54,723 nucleotides of DNA from assembly GCA_020631355.1 (NCBI GenBank), contig JAHDHL010000025.1:1-54723 (forward strand), read 5' to 3'. Position 1 is the first letter of the stretch. Every line of letters begins with the position of its first letter. Shown piece after piece: positions 8,008 through 17,267 of this stretch. The notes under the pieces were generated by a model. That model had not been told where the DNA came from. It saw only the letters and a list, made by a program, of their open reading frames with translations, and did no database searches. Made by a program: the position numbers and the translations under genes. This DNA comes from Saprospiraceae bacterium. GTDB taxonomy: Bacteria > Bacteroidota > Bacteroidia > Chitinophagales > Saprospiraceae.

Positions 8008-11000
8008 ATGAAAACAATTGTCAAAACAGGCTACAAATACATCAACAGTATTAATCACCAGAATAAGTTGTTCGTATTCGTAATCAAGGAAAATGCAGAA
8101 CAAGGATATCCTGATATTTATTACAGTGTACAAGAAGATGCAGCAGCAGAAGATACGGGCGAATTACAAGCATCAACCTTTGAACCGGATGATAGCTGGA
8201 GTCCATTTGAAAAACTGATTTTCCCTACTTTCATCAGACCCATTGGAATGCGACTTGGTGCATATCGGGTGGAGGGATTTGATGATGAGGGCCAAAGGAA
8301 AACCACGGCCATTTATACCCAGTCCGAACCATTCTGTGTTACTTCCGACTTCGTGACCATTACACTTTTCAGGAAAGTGTTGGTCATGAATAATAACCAA
8401 CAACCCGAATATAGAATCTTTGCTGATCGATTCGTTTATAATACCAAGATTGGGAAATTATTGAATGTCAATGAAGTCCGCTACATCCACAGCGGTAATC
8501 CTGATGTGCCATCCTCCATTGTGGATAGCTTTGGAGTACAAGGTCCGAACGGGGATTATTATCTGGAACCCACATCGGAAATCTACCTGCAAAATACTGA
8601 TGACTTCATCTTCGATGTCATTTCCATACCCATTATCGGACAACTCTATCATTCCATCTGGCACTTCTTCATTCATCCAACTAATGAAAAGCATATCGAG
8701 GTTTATAGTATCCCCAGATCATCCGCTGTGCTTTTTGATACTTCTTTCTGTAGAATTACCCATTCTTCCACCAGTATCCTACCCTCGATGAGGTTATATC
8801 ATGACCTACATGACGTATCGAATATCGCAGCAGCCCATTTCGAACAACAGGAAGAAACCACTAATACAAATGGTGAGGTCGTAGCTCATGACACAGGAAC
8901 CCATGTCATGATTATTTTAGGTAGACGATACCTTCCGGCATCCCATCCGGTCCTTAGTCTGGACGTGGAAGTAGCCAGAGATGGATTTCTAGCCGGGACT
9001 GAAAGGGAGGGCCAGGATATCCCAGTTCATGACATCGATGCTGATTCCTTGTCGTTTTACGGTACAGCCCTTGAGTTTGATGGACGGAATGATTATGTCA
9101 CAACAAGTGGGGTAATCAATACGGATGCATTACAGGAGGGTCTGACCCTAACCATGTGGGTTAATCTGAAAAATGATTATTCCAAACCTTTCCTCAGAAC
9201 ATTATGGAGTCTGGATGGCATTCATAATGATAATTCCGGATCACCCCTGCATATCATATTGAAATATAACCACCTAGGAAAGATGTTCCTGACACTCTCA
9301 GACAGATCGAATCAGATTGTACTGGATAATATTCCAGCATTGGAATTCAATGCATGGAATAATCTATTCTTCAGAATCCCATCAAAAGATAACCATCTTA
9401 TGGATTTTGAAGTAGGTATCAATGGCAGAACATATACTAGTACCTCCCTCCTATTCCTAATGAATAAAGTTCAGGACAGCTATTTCAGAATCGGGACTCT
9501 TTTTCCTGATAATCGGGAAGATGATGGCTTCATGGGACGCTTGGGAGAAATAAGGATGTTTTTCAACATGATACACTACGAGCAATTATTCCCCAATCTA
9601 CATCAGATTTTCACGCTGGAAGAATTAAGTAAACCAGCTTATAACAATCACAACTTCATTTTATGTGAGTCATTCAGCCAAGGATCCGGTTCGGTGCTCC
9701 ATTCTTACCTGAGTAATGACAGCAGTACAGAAGACCTCGTTCTTGTGCAGAGTTTTACGGTTATAGGGCCTCAGTGGGTAGCCTCAACGATTTGTTCCAG
9801 AACCAACATGAAAGTCCAATATTATGATGACCAATTACTAAAATGCAGGGCTGCATACATCAGAAATGAGGAGTTACAGAATACGCAAGAACCTAATGAA
9901 ATGCAAACCGAGGAATCGGTTAGCCTACTTGATAGTTCGGATGGGATATTGAGAGCATATTATAATAAATCAGATGGCAATGAGAACCGATTGGGCGTTG
10001 CCCAGTTCGATCCTTCTGCAGCTAGAATAAGGAAAGGTATCTATTGGCAGAATGGAGCCAATGATACCAATTATTCCTACATCCCCAAAATCATGCTCAG
10101 CTCCCGTATCGTAGGGGCGGATATGAATGATGTAGAATTCATCATAGAGTGGCAATCAAATGATCATTCATTGCTTCATATCATTATTCGAAAATTTTTC
10201 ACCCAAGCAGCAAATAAGACTTTCACCATAACGGAAACCTGGACCAATATCAATCCTAACAAACCGCATTATGGAGGAATGATACGCGCAAGTGACGTGG
10301 TGGATATCATCAATGGGAATTCCAATCTCATTGAACATAGTGGGGATTTCGTACGGACAATCGATGGAACATACCATCCTAACATCGATATGGAAACCAC
10401 AGCATCCATCATCTTTCATGCGGAGGAAGTCATTCCGGATAATAAAGGAAATATCCAGTATTTCCCTGTCAATAAAAATGAAAGAATCTATGACCAAATA
10501 CTCATCAGGAATTCAGCGGGTATGGACAGTACCTGGATTCTCAATCCCATTCCTGCCACACTCCACCTAGACCCCAAGGATGGGGCATATGCAAAAATGG
10601 AAAATCTGGAATTACCTGATCGGAATTTCAGTATTGAATCCTGGATTAGAATCGAAGAAGACCTTGCAGGAGAAAGCCTCTCGACCATCAGCCATATTTT
10701 CCAACACCATAGCCCTGACCAACACCAATTCATCTGTTCCCATCATGATAAGGGAAAAGTATATATCCGGTTCAGGGATGAAATCAATTTTGGTAGGGAT
10801 TATCGTTTGGTTTCTGATGAGAATATCCTTGAATCCCATACTTGGCAACATCTTGCACTCTCCTATTTAACAGGGTATTCCCTCCATTTCAAAGACCAAC
10901 TTTATGTAGAGGTGCCACACCAAAAAAGTCTGAATACAGGAGGGGAATTCACCATGGAATCCTGGATGTACATTCCGCCATCCACTCAATTCCTGGATGG

Positions 11001-14000
11001 TCCGCAAATCATTGCATCACAATGGGATACGGTGAACAAACAACAAGGCTGGAGGATTTATTTCTCTCCCTCGATGCAACTTGGCTTTGACGTAATGGAT
11101 ACGGATGGCAATCTATTCTCCATCCACTCCGCCCTACCAGACCCTACTCCACAACTATCTCCCAATCCATACCGCTTGAATTCCAACTCATGGAATCATG
11201 TCTGTGCGCAATATGCCAAACCCAGTCAGAAAAATGTGATGTTCATGGATGAACCGGAGGGGGATGTCCACTTCATCATCGAACCATTCACAGAGGAATG
11301 GTCCAATCAATTATCCATAGAGTTCGAAGCAGCCATTGATAGTAACCATGAAGATGACGAATTCACATTCTTATCCTATGTTTATGGAGAGGAGATAGAA
11401 AGTGATGACGATGAAGAAGAAAAGCAATACAAGGGTAAGAATTTCCTGACTATCGGTAGATGGAAAAAGAGTGATATAGTAGATACCATCGACGATGCAA
11501 CTCCCTACAATGGATATGCGAATAATGACCAGTTCCTTATCATTACCCTCTTTGAAGAAATCATCAGCTTTGATGAGGTCTATAAGTTCGGAATCAATGA
11601 ACTCGTCCATATAGCACTGACCGTAGACATTGAGGATGATGACGAAATCAAACTCAAACTTTATATCAATGGCATATATTATGGCAAGAACAATGTCGAC
11701 CTATCCAATAATGAGGAAGATGCACTGGAAGCCTTGCAAGAGGACAAGGACGATGCCCTAATACAAAGGTGGGTAATCGGAGCATCACATGAGAATGATG
11801 GGGATAATAAATTGGATCGACACTTCTCAGGATACATGACCCAACTCCGAGTTTGGAATCTCATCCGTACCGAACAAGAAATCATAGATTATATCAATGT
11901 TCCCGTGGATAAGGAAAGCAAGGGTCTGGTGGCACTCTATCCGATGAATGATTCCCCTATCGTCACACCGGATGATAGCCATGAGTTCAGATTGATTAAC
12001 CTTGTCAATGAAGTCGTGACCAAGCCTATTTTCATTGATGGAGAGGGCAAGGGAGTATCCTGGGTTAAATTCGATGTGGCTCCCAAACTGAGACTTTTAA
12101 TCAATGGGAATGAACTGGAGGATTGCACCACATACCTGAATAATGAAGAAGAAGATGATATCATTCCATTCATCAAAAATGATATTTTCGCAAGTAAGGC
12201 CCCAGTCCAATTGGGTCGTCAAGTCAATGGTACATTCAGCTATCTTGACGCACGGTTGGATAATGTAAGAATCTGGAACCAGTGTAGGTTGGGTTCACAA
12301 ATCAATTACTACAAATACAATGATTTAGGAGAATTCTCCAGAACGGAAAGTAATATGGTCGTCCTTGAAAAACTCGTGGCTTACTGGGCATTTGACGAGG
12401 GATTCGGCTCAAAAGTGAATGATTCCTTTGGTAATCATGAAGGGGAAATCAAAGGATTGAATATCAAGGATGCGGAAATAGTGGAACTATGGGAAAAGAC
12501 CTGGATTCCCTCACTCTTTAATGCTAGGATATTCATGTATCTCAATGCACAAAGGATGCTACTCAATCCCTCCAAATCCACATTGCAATTATTACCTAAT
12601 TCCGATAAGGGACTCGTCGTGGGTGGACATCATTCACCCGATCATTCTATTACCATGAAGAAATGGTATATCGGTGAACTGAGATTATGGGGCAAACTAT
12701 TGTTTGGAAATGACATCAAGGACTACATGCACGTGGTATTATCAGGGGATGAATACCGACTCAGGGGATATTGGCGATTGGATGACGGTTCGGGCAAGTA
12801 TCTCCTGGACCGAAGCCGATATAGAAACGATGGTATCATCATGAATACCATGGGAAACCTACATGCCTCATTTGCTTGGGTCAATGCCAGAGTGGATTAT
12901 CATCCTCATCTGGATTATCCCGTTCCTGTCAGTAGTGATGCCCAATCCTGTATCAATATCAGTAATAATATCCCGACCAAAAAAAGTGAGACCATCGAAG
13001 TCATAGGGGATATTACTGCTTCAGAATTCAAGAATGCAACACAACTATTCCTTGGGTATTTCACCGAGGATGGTATCAGTGGATATGGTTCCCTGAACCT
13101 TGAAACGAATGGCAAGGCAGGGGAAGACATACTGGTTTATATCGGACAAGGCCAATACAAACCCCAAATCGTAGGTTTCATAGAGGGTGCGCCTCCTGTT
13201 CCGAGTGAAAACCTAACCGTGGATGACCCTACCAATCCAGACAAATACGTTGGTACAAGTACGATTACTTTCGGAACAGATGGTGAAGTTCATACCGAAG
13301 TATCCAATGAAAAACAAAAGAGCCTTGATTATCATCTCAATTTTTCCGTTGGAGGCTTGTTCGAAATGGAAGATGAGAAATCAGTGGGTACACCATTTAC
13401 TTCCATTTCATTGAAATTGGCCAAAATGGAAGCGAGCTTATATGCTGATTTCGAAAAGGAAAGGAGTAAATCAAGCACTGAAAATGAACAAATTGATACA
13501 TCATCAGCCAAGGAAAAACAATACAGCCTAACATTAGGGGGTTCTTGGGAGCCCAACATCTACAACTTGGCCAATGTCAGCTCCAATAAATTATATATCC
13601 AAGCAAAGCGGTTGTATCGCCCCAATAATATGGGCATTGCTGTGGTGAAATCCAGAACAGCAGATTTATATGCCATTCAAAATAGTGTCACTAAAAAAAC
13701 CACTGGCATCAAAGCTGTTCCCGACCCGAACATTCCGGAGGACATCAATTACATCATGTTCAAAATCAATCCCGATTACATCAAGAACGGAAGCCTTGAT
13801 GGACGAATCGGATTCGATAATGATATCCAATATCCCGACCTTCTTCACAATGAAAAGGCTAGCTATTTCAAGGCGCAGGAAGCTTACCAACTCCAGTCGA
13901 AAATAGAACGCGAACAGGAAGAATGGAAGAATACACTCGGACAGGCTGAAATTCCTGATAGTGACCCCATGGCCAAAAATAAGGAATTGAGTTTGGTGAA

Positions 14001-15201
14001 TAGTTATTTATGGACCGCAGATGGCGGTATCTACTCCGAAAACAACCAATTCCTACTCAGTCATACCGAGCAATTCGATAATAGCAAATTTTCCAGTACA
14101 CAAGGAGGCATCAGTGGAAACTTCAAGATACTCAGTGGCATAGGGGGCTTATTCGGTTTTGAAAGTATTCTGAATTCCCATACCAGTAAAACACATACGA
14201 CCACAAAACACATTGCAGATACATCCAACCACACATTCAACCTTGAATCTGAAGTAGAGGGAGAGGGTTTCCTATCCATGCAGGCCGATATGGTCACCAA
14301 GGAAGTTGTGAATACCCTACATTATCCAGATGAGAATCTCCAAGAATATATCAGTGCATTGGATGAGGGGTATGAGAATTGTATCCAAGGAAAAAGTCCT
14401 ACGCTCTGGAATGATTTGGCTAGTGATGGGAAAAACATCATTGAGAAAGATGGGGATGATTTCAAGAAGTTCATTGTCATCAAGACCTCATTGGAAACTT
14501 GGGAGGTCGCATCTACCCTAGGAGAATTCATTATTCATCTCCAACCCGATAACCATGCCATTCATAATGAATTCGTGCTTAAAAGGAGGATGGTGGCCCA
14601 TAGTGGACAATATCCTATCCTTTACCAATCCGATAATTGTCCGGGAAAGGTGACGGGCTATCGTTTCAAGTCTTTCTTCCTACACCCAAGTAATGAGAAT
14701 TTCAATCTCCTGAGTGATGGATACTCTGATAAGATGCCCATTATTGATAAGGAGTGGCTGGACAATCCATTGAATCCAGATGCCATAGCAATGAAGCAGG
14801 CACTAGAAAATCCTAACCGTATCTGGCGGATTCTACATCGGGTGACTTATGTCAGTCGGGTTCCGATAAGCAATGATATCCAAGAGCAGGAATTCGGCAC
14901 GAATGACCTCAGCCAGCCTCCTTATGTTGACGTGGCAGCACAAGAACTCAAGAAACCGGATGCCATCAGTATGGATAATAACTTCCTTCTGATTAAGACT
15001 ATTTTGGGCGAAACGGGTATACCGGGTTACAAATCCAATATCGACCCCAAGAACCTTGATTATAGTGATGTGATGTACAATATTGAACTTTGGATTGAGA
15101 AGAATCACCTTGCGTATCAATTGGACGGAGTAGAACAGGAGAAATTACTCCAGCTCATGCAGAATTTCTTTATGGCGTATCTGGTCAATGATGATGAGTG
15201 A
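8008..15201 (+). CDS. Giant (2397 aa) multi-LamG protein, possible secreted toxin or adhesin
   Basis: The protein has no visible signal peptide. An N-terminal region of ~350 residues has no recognised domain. LamG/concanavalin-like units follow. The signature beta strands occur at ~352-510 (LEFDGRNDYVTTSG, LTMWVNL, GRLGEIRMF), ~850, ~955-1275 (MESWMYI, TQLRVWNLIRTEQEI), ~1400-1480 (DNVRIWNQCR, AYWAFDEGFG) and ~1553-1610 (GELRLWGKLL, GYWRLDDGSG). At ~1722 the segment VGFIEGAPPVPSENLT begins a large C-terminal part. It is strand-rich, with serine/threonine-alternating segments near ~1760-1850 and ~2035-2090 that could be membrane-inserting hairpins. I recall similar LamG proteins with this proline-rich motif in bacteria and fungi but cannot name a family. 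It is a single gene with its own intergenic leader. Toxin or adhesin is inference; LamG presence is well supported. Confidence 0.7.
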   Translation: MKTIVKTGYKYINSINHQNKLFVFVIKENAEQGYPDIYYSVQEDAAAEDTGELQASTFEPDDSWSPFEKLIFPTFIRPIGMRLGAYRVEGFDDEGQRKTTAIYTQSEPFCVTSDFVTITLFRKVLVMNNNQQPEYRIFADRFVYNTKIGKLLNVNEVRYIHSGNPDVPSSIVDSFGVQGPNGDYYLEPTSEIYLQNTDDFIFDVISIPIIGQLYHSIWHFFIHPTNEKHIEVYSIPRSSAVLFDTSFCRITHSSTSILPSMRLYHDLHDVSNIAAAHFEQQEETTNTNGEVVAHDTGTHVMIILGRRYLPASHPVLSLDVEVARDGFLAGTEREGQDIPVHDIDADSLSFYGTALEFDGRNDYVTTSGVINTDALQEGLTLTMWVNLKNDYSKPFLRTLWSLDGIHNDNSGSPLHIILKYNHLGKMFLTLSDRSNQIVLDNIPALEFNAWNNLFFRIPSKDNHLMDFEVGINGRTYTSTSLLFLMNKVQDSYFRIGTLFPDNREDDGFMGRLGEIRMFFNMIHYEQLFPNLHQIFTLEELSKPAYNNHNFILCESFSQGSGSVLHSYLSNDSSTEDLVLVQSFTVIGPQWVASTICSRTNMKVQYYDDQLLKCRAAYIRNEELQNTQEPNEMQTEESVSLLDSSDGILRAYYNKSDGNENRLGVAQFDPSAARIRKGIYWQNGANDTNYSYIPKIMLSSRIVGADMNDVEFIIEWQSNDHSLLHIIIRKFFTQAANKTFTITETWTNINPNKPHYGGMIRASDVVDIINGNSNLIEHSGDFVRTIDGTYHPNIDMETTASIIFHAEEVIPDNKGNIQYFPVNKNERIYDQILIRNSAGMDSTWILNPIPATLHLDPKDGAYAKMENLELPDRNFSIESWIRIEEDLAGESLSTISHIFQHHSPDQHQFICSHHDKGKVYIRFRDEINFGRDYRLVSDENILESHTWQHLALSYLTGYSLHFKDQLYVEVPHQKSLNTGGEFTMESWMYIPPSTQFLDGPQIIASQWDTVNKQQGWRIYFSPSMQLGFDVMDTDGNLFSIHSALPDPTPQLSPNPYRLNSNSWNHVCAQYAKPSQKNVMFMDEPEGDVHFIIEPFTEEWSNQLSIEFEAAIDSNHEDDEFTFLSYVYGEEIESDDDEEEKQYKGKNFLTIGRWKKSDIVDTIDDATPYNGYANNDQFLIITLFEEIISFDEVYKFGINELVHIALTVDIEDDDEIKLKLYINGIYYGKNNVDLSNNEEDALEALQEDKDDALIQRWVIGASHENDGDNKLDRHFSGYMTQLRVWNLIRTEQEIIDYINVPVDKESKGLVALYPMNDSPIVTPDDSHEFRLINLVNEVVTKPIFIDGEGKGVSWVKFDVAPKLRLLINGNELEDCTTYLNNEEEDDIIPFIKNDIFASKAPVQLGRQVNGTFSYLDARLDNVRIWNQCRLGSQINYYKYNDLGEFSRTESNMVVLEKLVAYWAFDEGFGSKVNDSFGNHEGEIKGLNIKDAEIVELWEKTWIPSLFNARIFMYLNAQRMLLNPSKSTLQLLPNSDKGLVVGGHHSPDHSITMKKWYIGELRLWGKLLFGNDIKDYMHVVLSGDEYRLRGYWRLDDGSGKYLLDRSRYRNDGIIMNTMGNLHASFAWVNARVDYHPHLDYPVPVSSDAQSCINISNNIPTKKSETIEVIGDITASEFKNATQLFLGYFTEDGISGYGSLNLETNGKAGEDILVYIGQGQYKPQIVGFIEGAPPVPSENLTVDDPTNPDKYVGTSTITFGTDGEVHTEVSNEKQKSLDYHLNFSVGGLFEMEDEKSVGTPFTSISLKLAKMEASLYADFEKERSKSSTENEQIDTSSAKEKQYSLTLGGSWEPNIYNLANVSSNKLYIQAKRLYRPNNMGIAVVKSRTADLYAIQNSVTKKTTGIKAVPDPNIPEDINYIMFKINPDYIKNGSLDGRIGFDNDIQYPDLLHNEKASYFKAQEAYQLQSKIEREQEEWKNTLGQAEIPDSDPMAKNKELSLVNSYLWTADGGIYSENNQFLLSHTEQFDNSKFSSTQGGISGNFKILSGIGGLFGFESILNSHTSKTHTTTKHIADTSNHTFNLESEVEGEGFLSMQADMVTKEVVNTLHYPDENLQEYISALDEGYENCIQGKSPTLWNDLASDGKNIIEKDGDDFKKFIVIKTSLETWEVASTLGEFIIHLQPDNHAIHNEFVLKRRMVAHSGQYPILYQSDNCPGKVTGYRFKSFFLHPSNENFNLLSDGYSDKMPIIDKEWLDNPLNPDAIAMKQALENPNRIWRILHRVTYVSRVPISNDIQEQEFGTNDLSQPPYVDVAAQELKKPDAISMDNNFLLIKTILGETGIPGYKSNIDPKNLDYSDVMYNIELWIEKNHLAYQLDGVEQEKLLQLMQNFFMAYLVNDDE

Positions 15202-15239
15202 TATGGAAATATCCGTGTTGGAGTTATTATTATAATAGT

Positions 15240-15270
15240 GTTGGGATTCATCACAAAGATGAACCCCAAC
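15240..15270. terminator. Hairpin between convergent genes
   Basis: GTTGGGATTCATC (15240-15252) pairs with GATGAACCCCAAC (15258-15270) through a five-base loop with one mismatch. It sits between the end of the giant plus-strand gene and the end of a minus-strand gene, the place expected for a shared terminator. The following T content is modest (CTTTCC), so efficiency is uncertain. Confidence 0.5.
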
Positions 15271-15305
15271 CTTTCCATTCACAAACTCAAATTTCAACAA
15301 ATCAT

Positions 15306-15806
15306 TCAATTCAAACTCAAATTTTCCTCATGAAAGAAACTGAAATGTAATTCCCTAAATGTATTATTCTTTCTGTTGTATACCTTGGCGCAAATATCCA
15401 TTTTCCCTAGAAGCCAATGGTTCAATTGAGGAATCAATTCATTTATTCTTTTTTCCAAATAATGTGAGATGATAGGTATTCTAAGCCCATCGGTTTTCCA
15501 TATTTTTTCTGACAATGTTTTCTGGATGGATACCGCCTTGTAAAATTGTCTCATGGGTATTGAATCAAATAATTTATTATTGACCAAACCATCCAGAATA
15601 AACCTATTATCATCAGCAAGGACAAAGGTGATTTTCTTGATACCCCTTACTTCAATCATTGCATTTATTTGCTCCATGGTCATCCGATTAAAAGCAATGG
15701 AATTTCCTAGGGAAGTAAAAAAATAATTTTCCGTAGGAAAATTATCCTCAATCACTAACTCAAGATAATCCGTAGGGCAAATAAAATATAAGTGTTTATA
15801 TTTCAA
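15306..15806 (-). CDS. Unknown protein downstream of the COG0523 GTPase, possibly a degenerate beta-carbonic anhydrase fold
   Basis: This is a 166-residue cytoplasmic protein with a TTG start. The order of motifs loosely follows the beta-carbonic anhydrase core. CPTDYLEL sits at the place of C-x-D-S-R. YFFTSLGNSIAFN resembles the F-x-x-R-N-A-G-N strand. EVRGIKKITFVLADDNRFILDGL resembles the L-x-V-x-x-I-x-V-x-G-H-x-x-C-G-A-V segment. The zinc-binding His and second Cys of that segment are absent, so it would not be an active enzyme of that class. It is 29 bases after the GTPase stop and so probably shares its Zur-like control. The gene is clearly coding; the fold suggestion is tentative. Confidence 0.55.
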   Translation of the reverse strand: MKYKHLYFICPTDYLELVIEDNFPTENYFFTSLGNSIAFNRMTMEQINAMIEVRGIKKITFVLADDNRFILDGLVNNKLFDSIPMRQFYKAVSIQKTLSEKIWKTDGLRIPIISHYLEKRINELIPQLNHWLLGKMDICAKVYNRKNNTFRELHFSFFHEENLSLN

Positions 15807-15835
15807 TTTATTATATAATTAAAGAATAATATATG

Positions 15836-17053
15836 CTAGCCAACCAACTGGGTTCTTTTGATTGGCCAATTATCATTGTAACCTGTTAGCCATCGTTCTG
15901 ATGCGATCTCCTCCTCTGTTGCCAAACAAGCATTGAGTTGTTTCCTTATCAAGGATTCATCCATATCCTGCCCGATGAATACGATTTCGTTCTTCCGGTC
16001 ACCATATTTTGCATTCCAATCGGATTCTATGGATTTCTGATGCTCTACGAATGAAGCATACCTTGTTCTTTCGTGATATGGCATACTACTCCACCAAACT
16101 CCGGCACTATCAGCTCTCAAAGATCCACCTGCCTGCCCCCAGCTTAAGGCCTGATCAGGGCGGGAAGCCATCCAGAATAATCCCTTACTCCTAATGACCG
16201 TACTCGGAAAATCCTGTTGGATATAATGCCAGAAACGAATCGGATCAAATGGCTTGGTATTCCGATAAACAAAAGAGCCGATTCCGTACTCCTCTGTTTC
16301 GGGAGTATGCGTTTCTTTTTCCAATTCTTGAATCCATCCGGCACTCTGTTCGGCTACCTCAAAATCGAATAGCCCTGTATTCAGGATTTCCTTGGGATTC
16401 ACATTACTAAATGAAGATTCGATAATCTTGGCATTGGGATTGAGCTTATGGATAGCAGCCTTGAGTACACCTAATGTTTCGGGAGTCACCAAATCTGACT
16501 TATTCAGCAAGATGACATTAGCAAACTCAATCTGGTCCGTCAACAAATTGACTATGGTTCTATAATCCCCATCAATGTCTGTAAGTCCCCTATCATCCAA
16601 TGTTTCAGGACTTCCGAAATCCTTGAAAAAATTGAATGCATCCACTACCGTAACCATCGTATCGATATAACTGAATTTTGATAGGTCAATCCCATTATGT
16701 TCATCCACAAAACTGAATGTCTGGGCTACTGGTACGGGTTCACTAATTCCTGTACTCTCAATCAAGAGGTAGTCAAATCTATCTTCCTTGGCCAATCGTT
16801 CAACTTCAACCATTAGATCCTCCCTAAGCGTACAGCATATACAGCCATTGCTCATTTCCACTAGCTTTTCCTCTGTTCTGGAAAGCGTATTCTGGCTCTT
16901 GACCCAATTGGCATCCACATTGACTTCACTCATATCATTCACAATAACCGCTACCCTGAGATTTTCCTTGTTGTGTAGGATGTGATTCAGGAGTGTAGTT
17001 TTACCTGCACCAAGAAATCCACTTAGTACAGTGACGGGAAGTTTCTGCTTCAT
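15836..17053 (-). CDS. COG0523 (CobW/ZNG1-type) GTPase metallochaperone
   Basis: This 405-residue G3E-family GTPase has a P loop, [13 protein letters not shown] (about residues 12-24). The metal-binding C-x-C-C is at 71-74 ([10 protein letters not shown]). Walker B/switch is ESTGISEP (99-106) and the guanine motif is NKSD (184-187). The CobW C-terminal domain starts after ~residue 260, with [24 protein letters not shown]. Such proteins bind zinc at the C-x-C-C motif and load it into client enzymes under zinc limitation. Two palindromes of the Zur-box type lie 33-97 bases upstream of the start, which supports a zinc role over the cobalamin or nitrile hydratase roles of other members. The downstream gene is its likely operon partner. 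Confidence 0.9.
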   Translation of the reverse strand: MKQKLPVTVLSGFLGAGKTTLLNHILHNKENLRVAVIVNDMSEVNVDANWVKSQNTLSRTEEKLVEMSNGCICCTLREDLMVEVERLAKEDRFDYLLIESTGISEPVPVAQTFSFVDEHNGIDLSKFSYIDTMVTVVDAFNFFKDFGSPETLDDRGLTDIDGDYRTIVNLLTDQIEFANVILLNKSDLVTPETLGVLKAAIHKLNPNAKIIESSFSNVNPKEILNTGLFDFEVAEQSAGWIQELEKETHTPETEEYGIGSFVYRNTKPFDPIRFWHYIQQDFPSTVIRSKGLFWMASRPDQALSWGQAGGSLRADSAGVWWSSMPYHERTRYASFVEHQKSIESDWNAKYGDRKNEIVFIGQDMDESLIRKQLNACLATEEEIASERWLTGYNDNWPIKRTQLVG

Positions 17054-17085
17054 ATTAATTCTGATTCATCGTTTTTAATGATAAA

Positions 17086-17100
17086 TGCAACATTGTTGCA
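17086..17100. promoter_or_regulatory. Zur-box-like palindrome 1
   Basis: TGCAACATTGTTGCA is a perfect 7-1-7 inverted repeat 33 bases upstream of the GTPase start codon. It has the G-C-A-A-C...G-T-T-G-C form expected for a Fur-family (Zur) operator. Its position would overlap the promoter, so binding should repress. The regulator gene itself is not in the window. Confidence 0.65.
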
Positions 17101-17113
17101 AATATACATTTAA

Positions 17114-17150
17114 TGCACCTCAAATGCAACAATGTTGCATTTGAGGTGCA
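17114..17150. promoter_or_regulatory. Zur-box-like palindrome 2 inside a 37-base near-perfect palindrome
   Basis: The core TGCAACAATGTTGCA (17125-17139) repeats the first box almost exactly, 39 bases away centre to centre. It is embedded in a longer palindrome with two perfect 17-base arms (17114-17130 and 17134-17150) around AAT. The extension beyond the box (TGCACCTCAAA...) is more than a Zur dimer needs. The site may bind a second dimer or form a hairpin on supercoiled DNA. It lacks a T tract, which argues against a terminator. Confidence 0.6.
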
Positions 17151-17197
17151 AATAGAACTTATTTAGAACTTATTCAAATGTGATTATCTAAAAGAAA

Positions 17198-17227
17198 CAG
17201 CCTATCCCTTATCGAAGGGATAGGCTG
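17198..17227 (-). terminator. Rho-independent terminator of the tyrosinase/SCO operon
   Basis: A perfect 13-base stem (17198-17210 with 17215-17227) closes a four-base loop. Read on the minus strand, it is followed by TTTCTTTTAG. It lies 40 bases past the stop codon of the SCO-like gene and separates that operon from the Zur-like regulated GTPase downstream. Confidence 0.8.
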
Positions 17228-17267
17228 CCAATTCACTCCTGAACAAGAAATTATAGTTTACTTTTCA

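Noticed and set aside
7869-8054. 61-residue open frame before the giant gene
   Set aside because: It overlaps the giant gene's start in another frame and looks like random AT-rich sequence.
17114-17150. Long palindrome as a transcription terminator
   Set aside because: There is no T tract on either side, and the core repeats the nearby Zur-like box; a clear terminator exists separately at 17198-17227.
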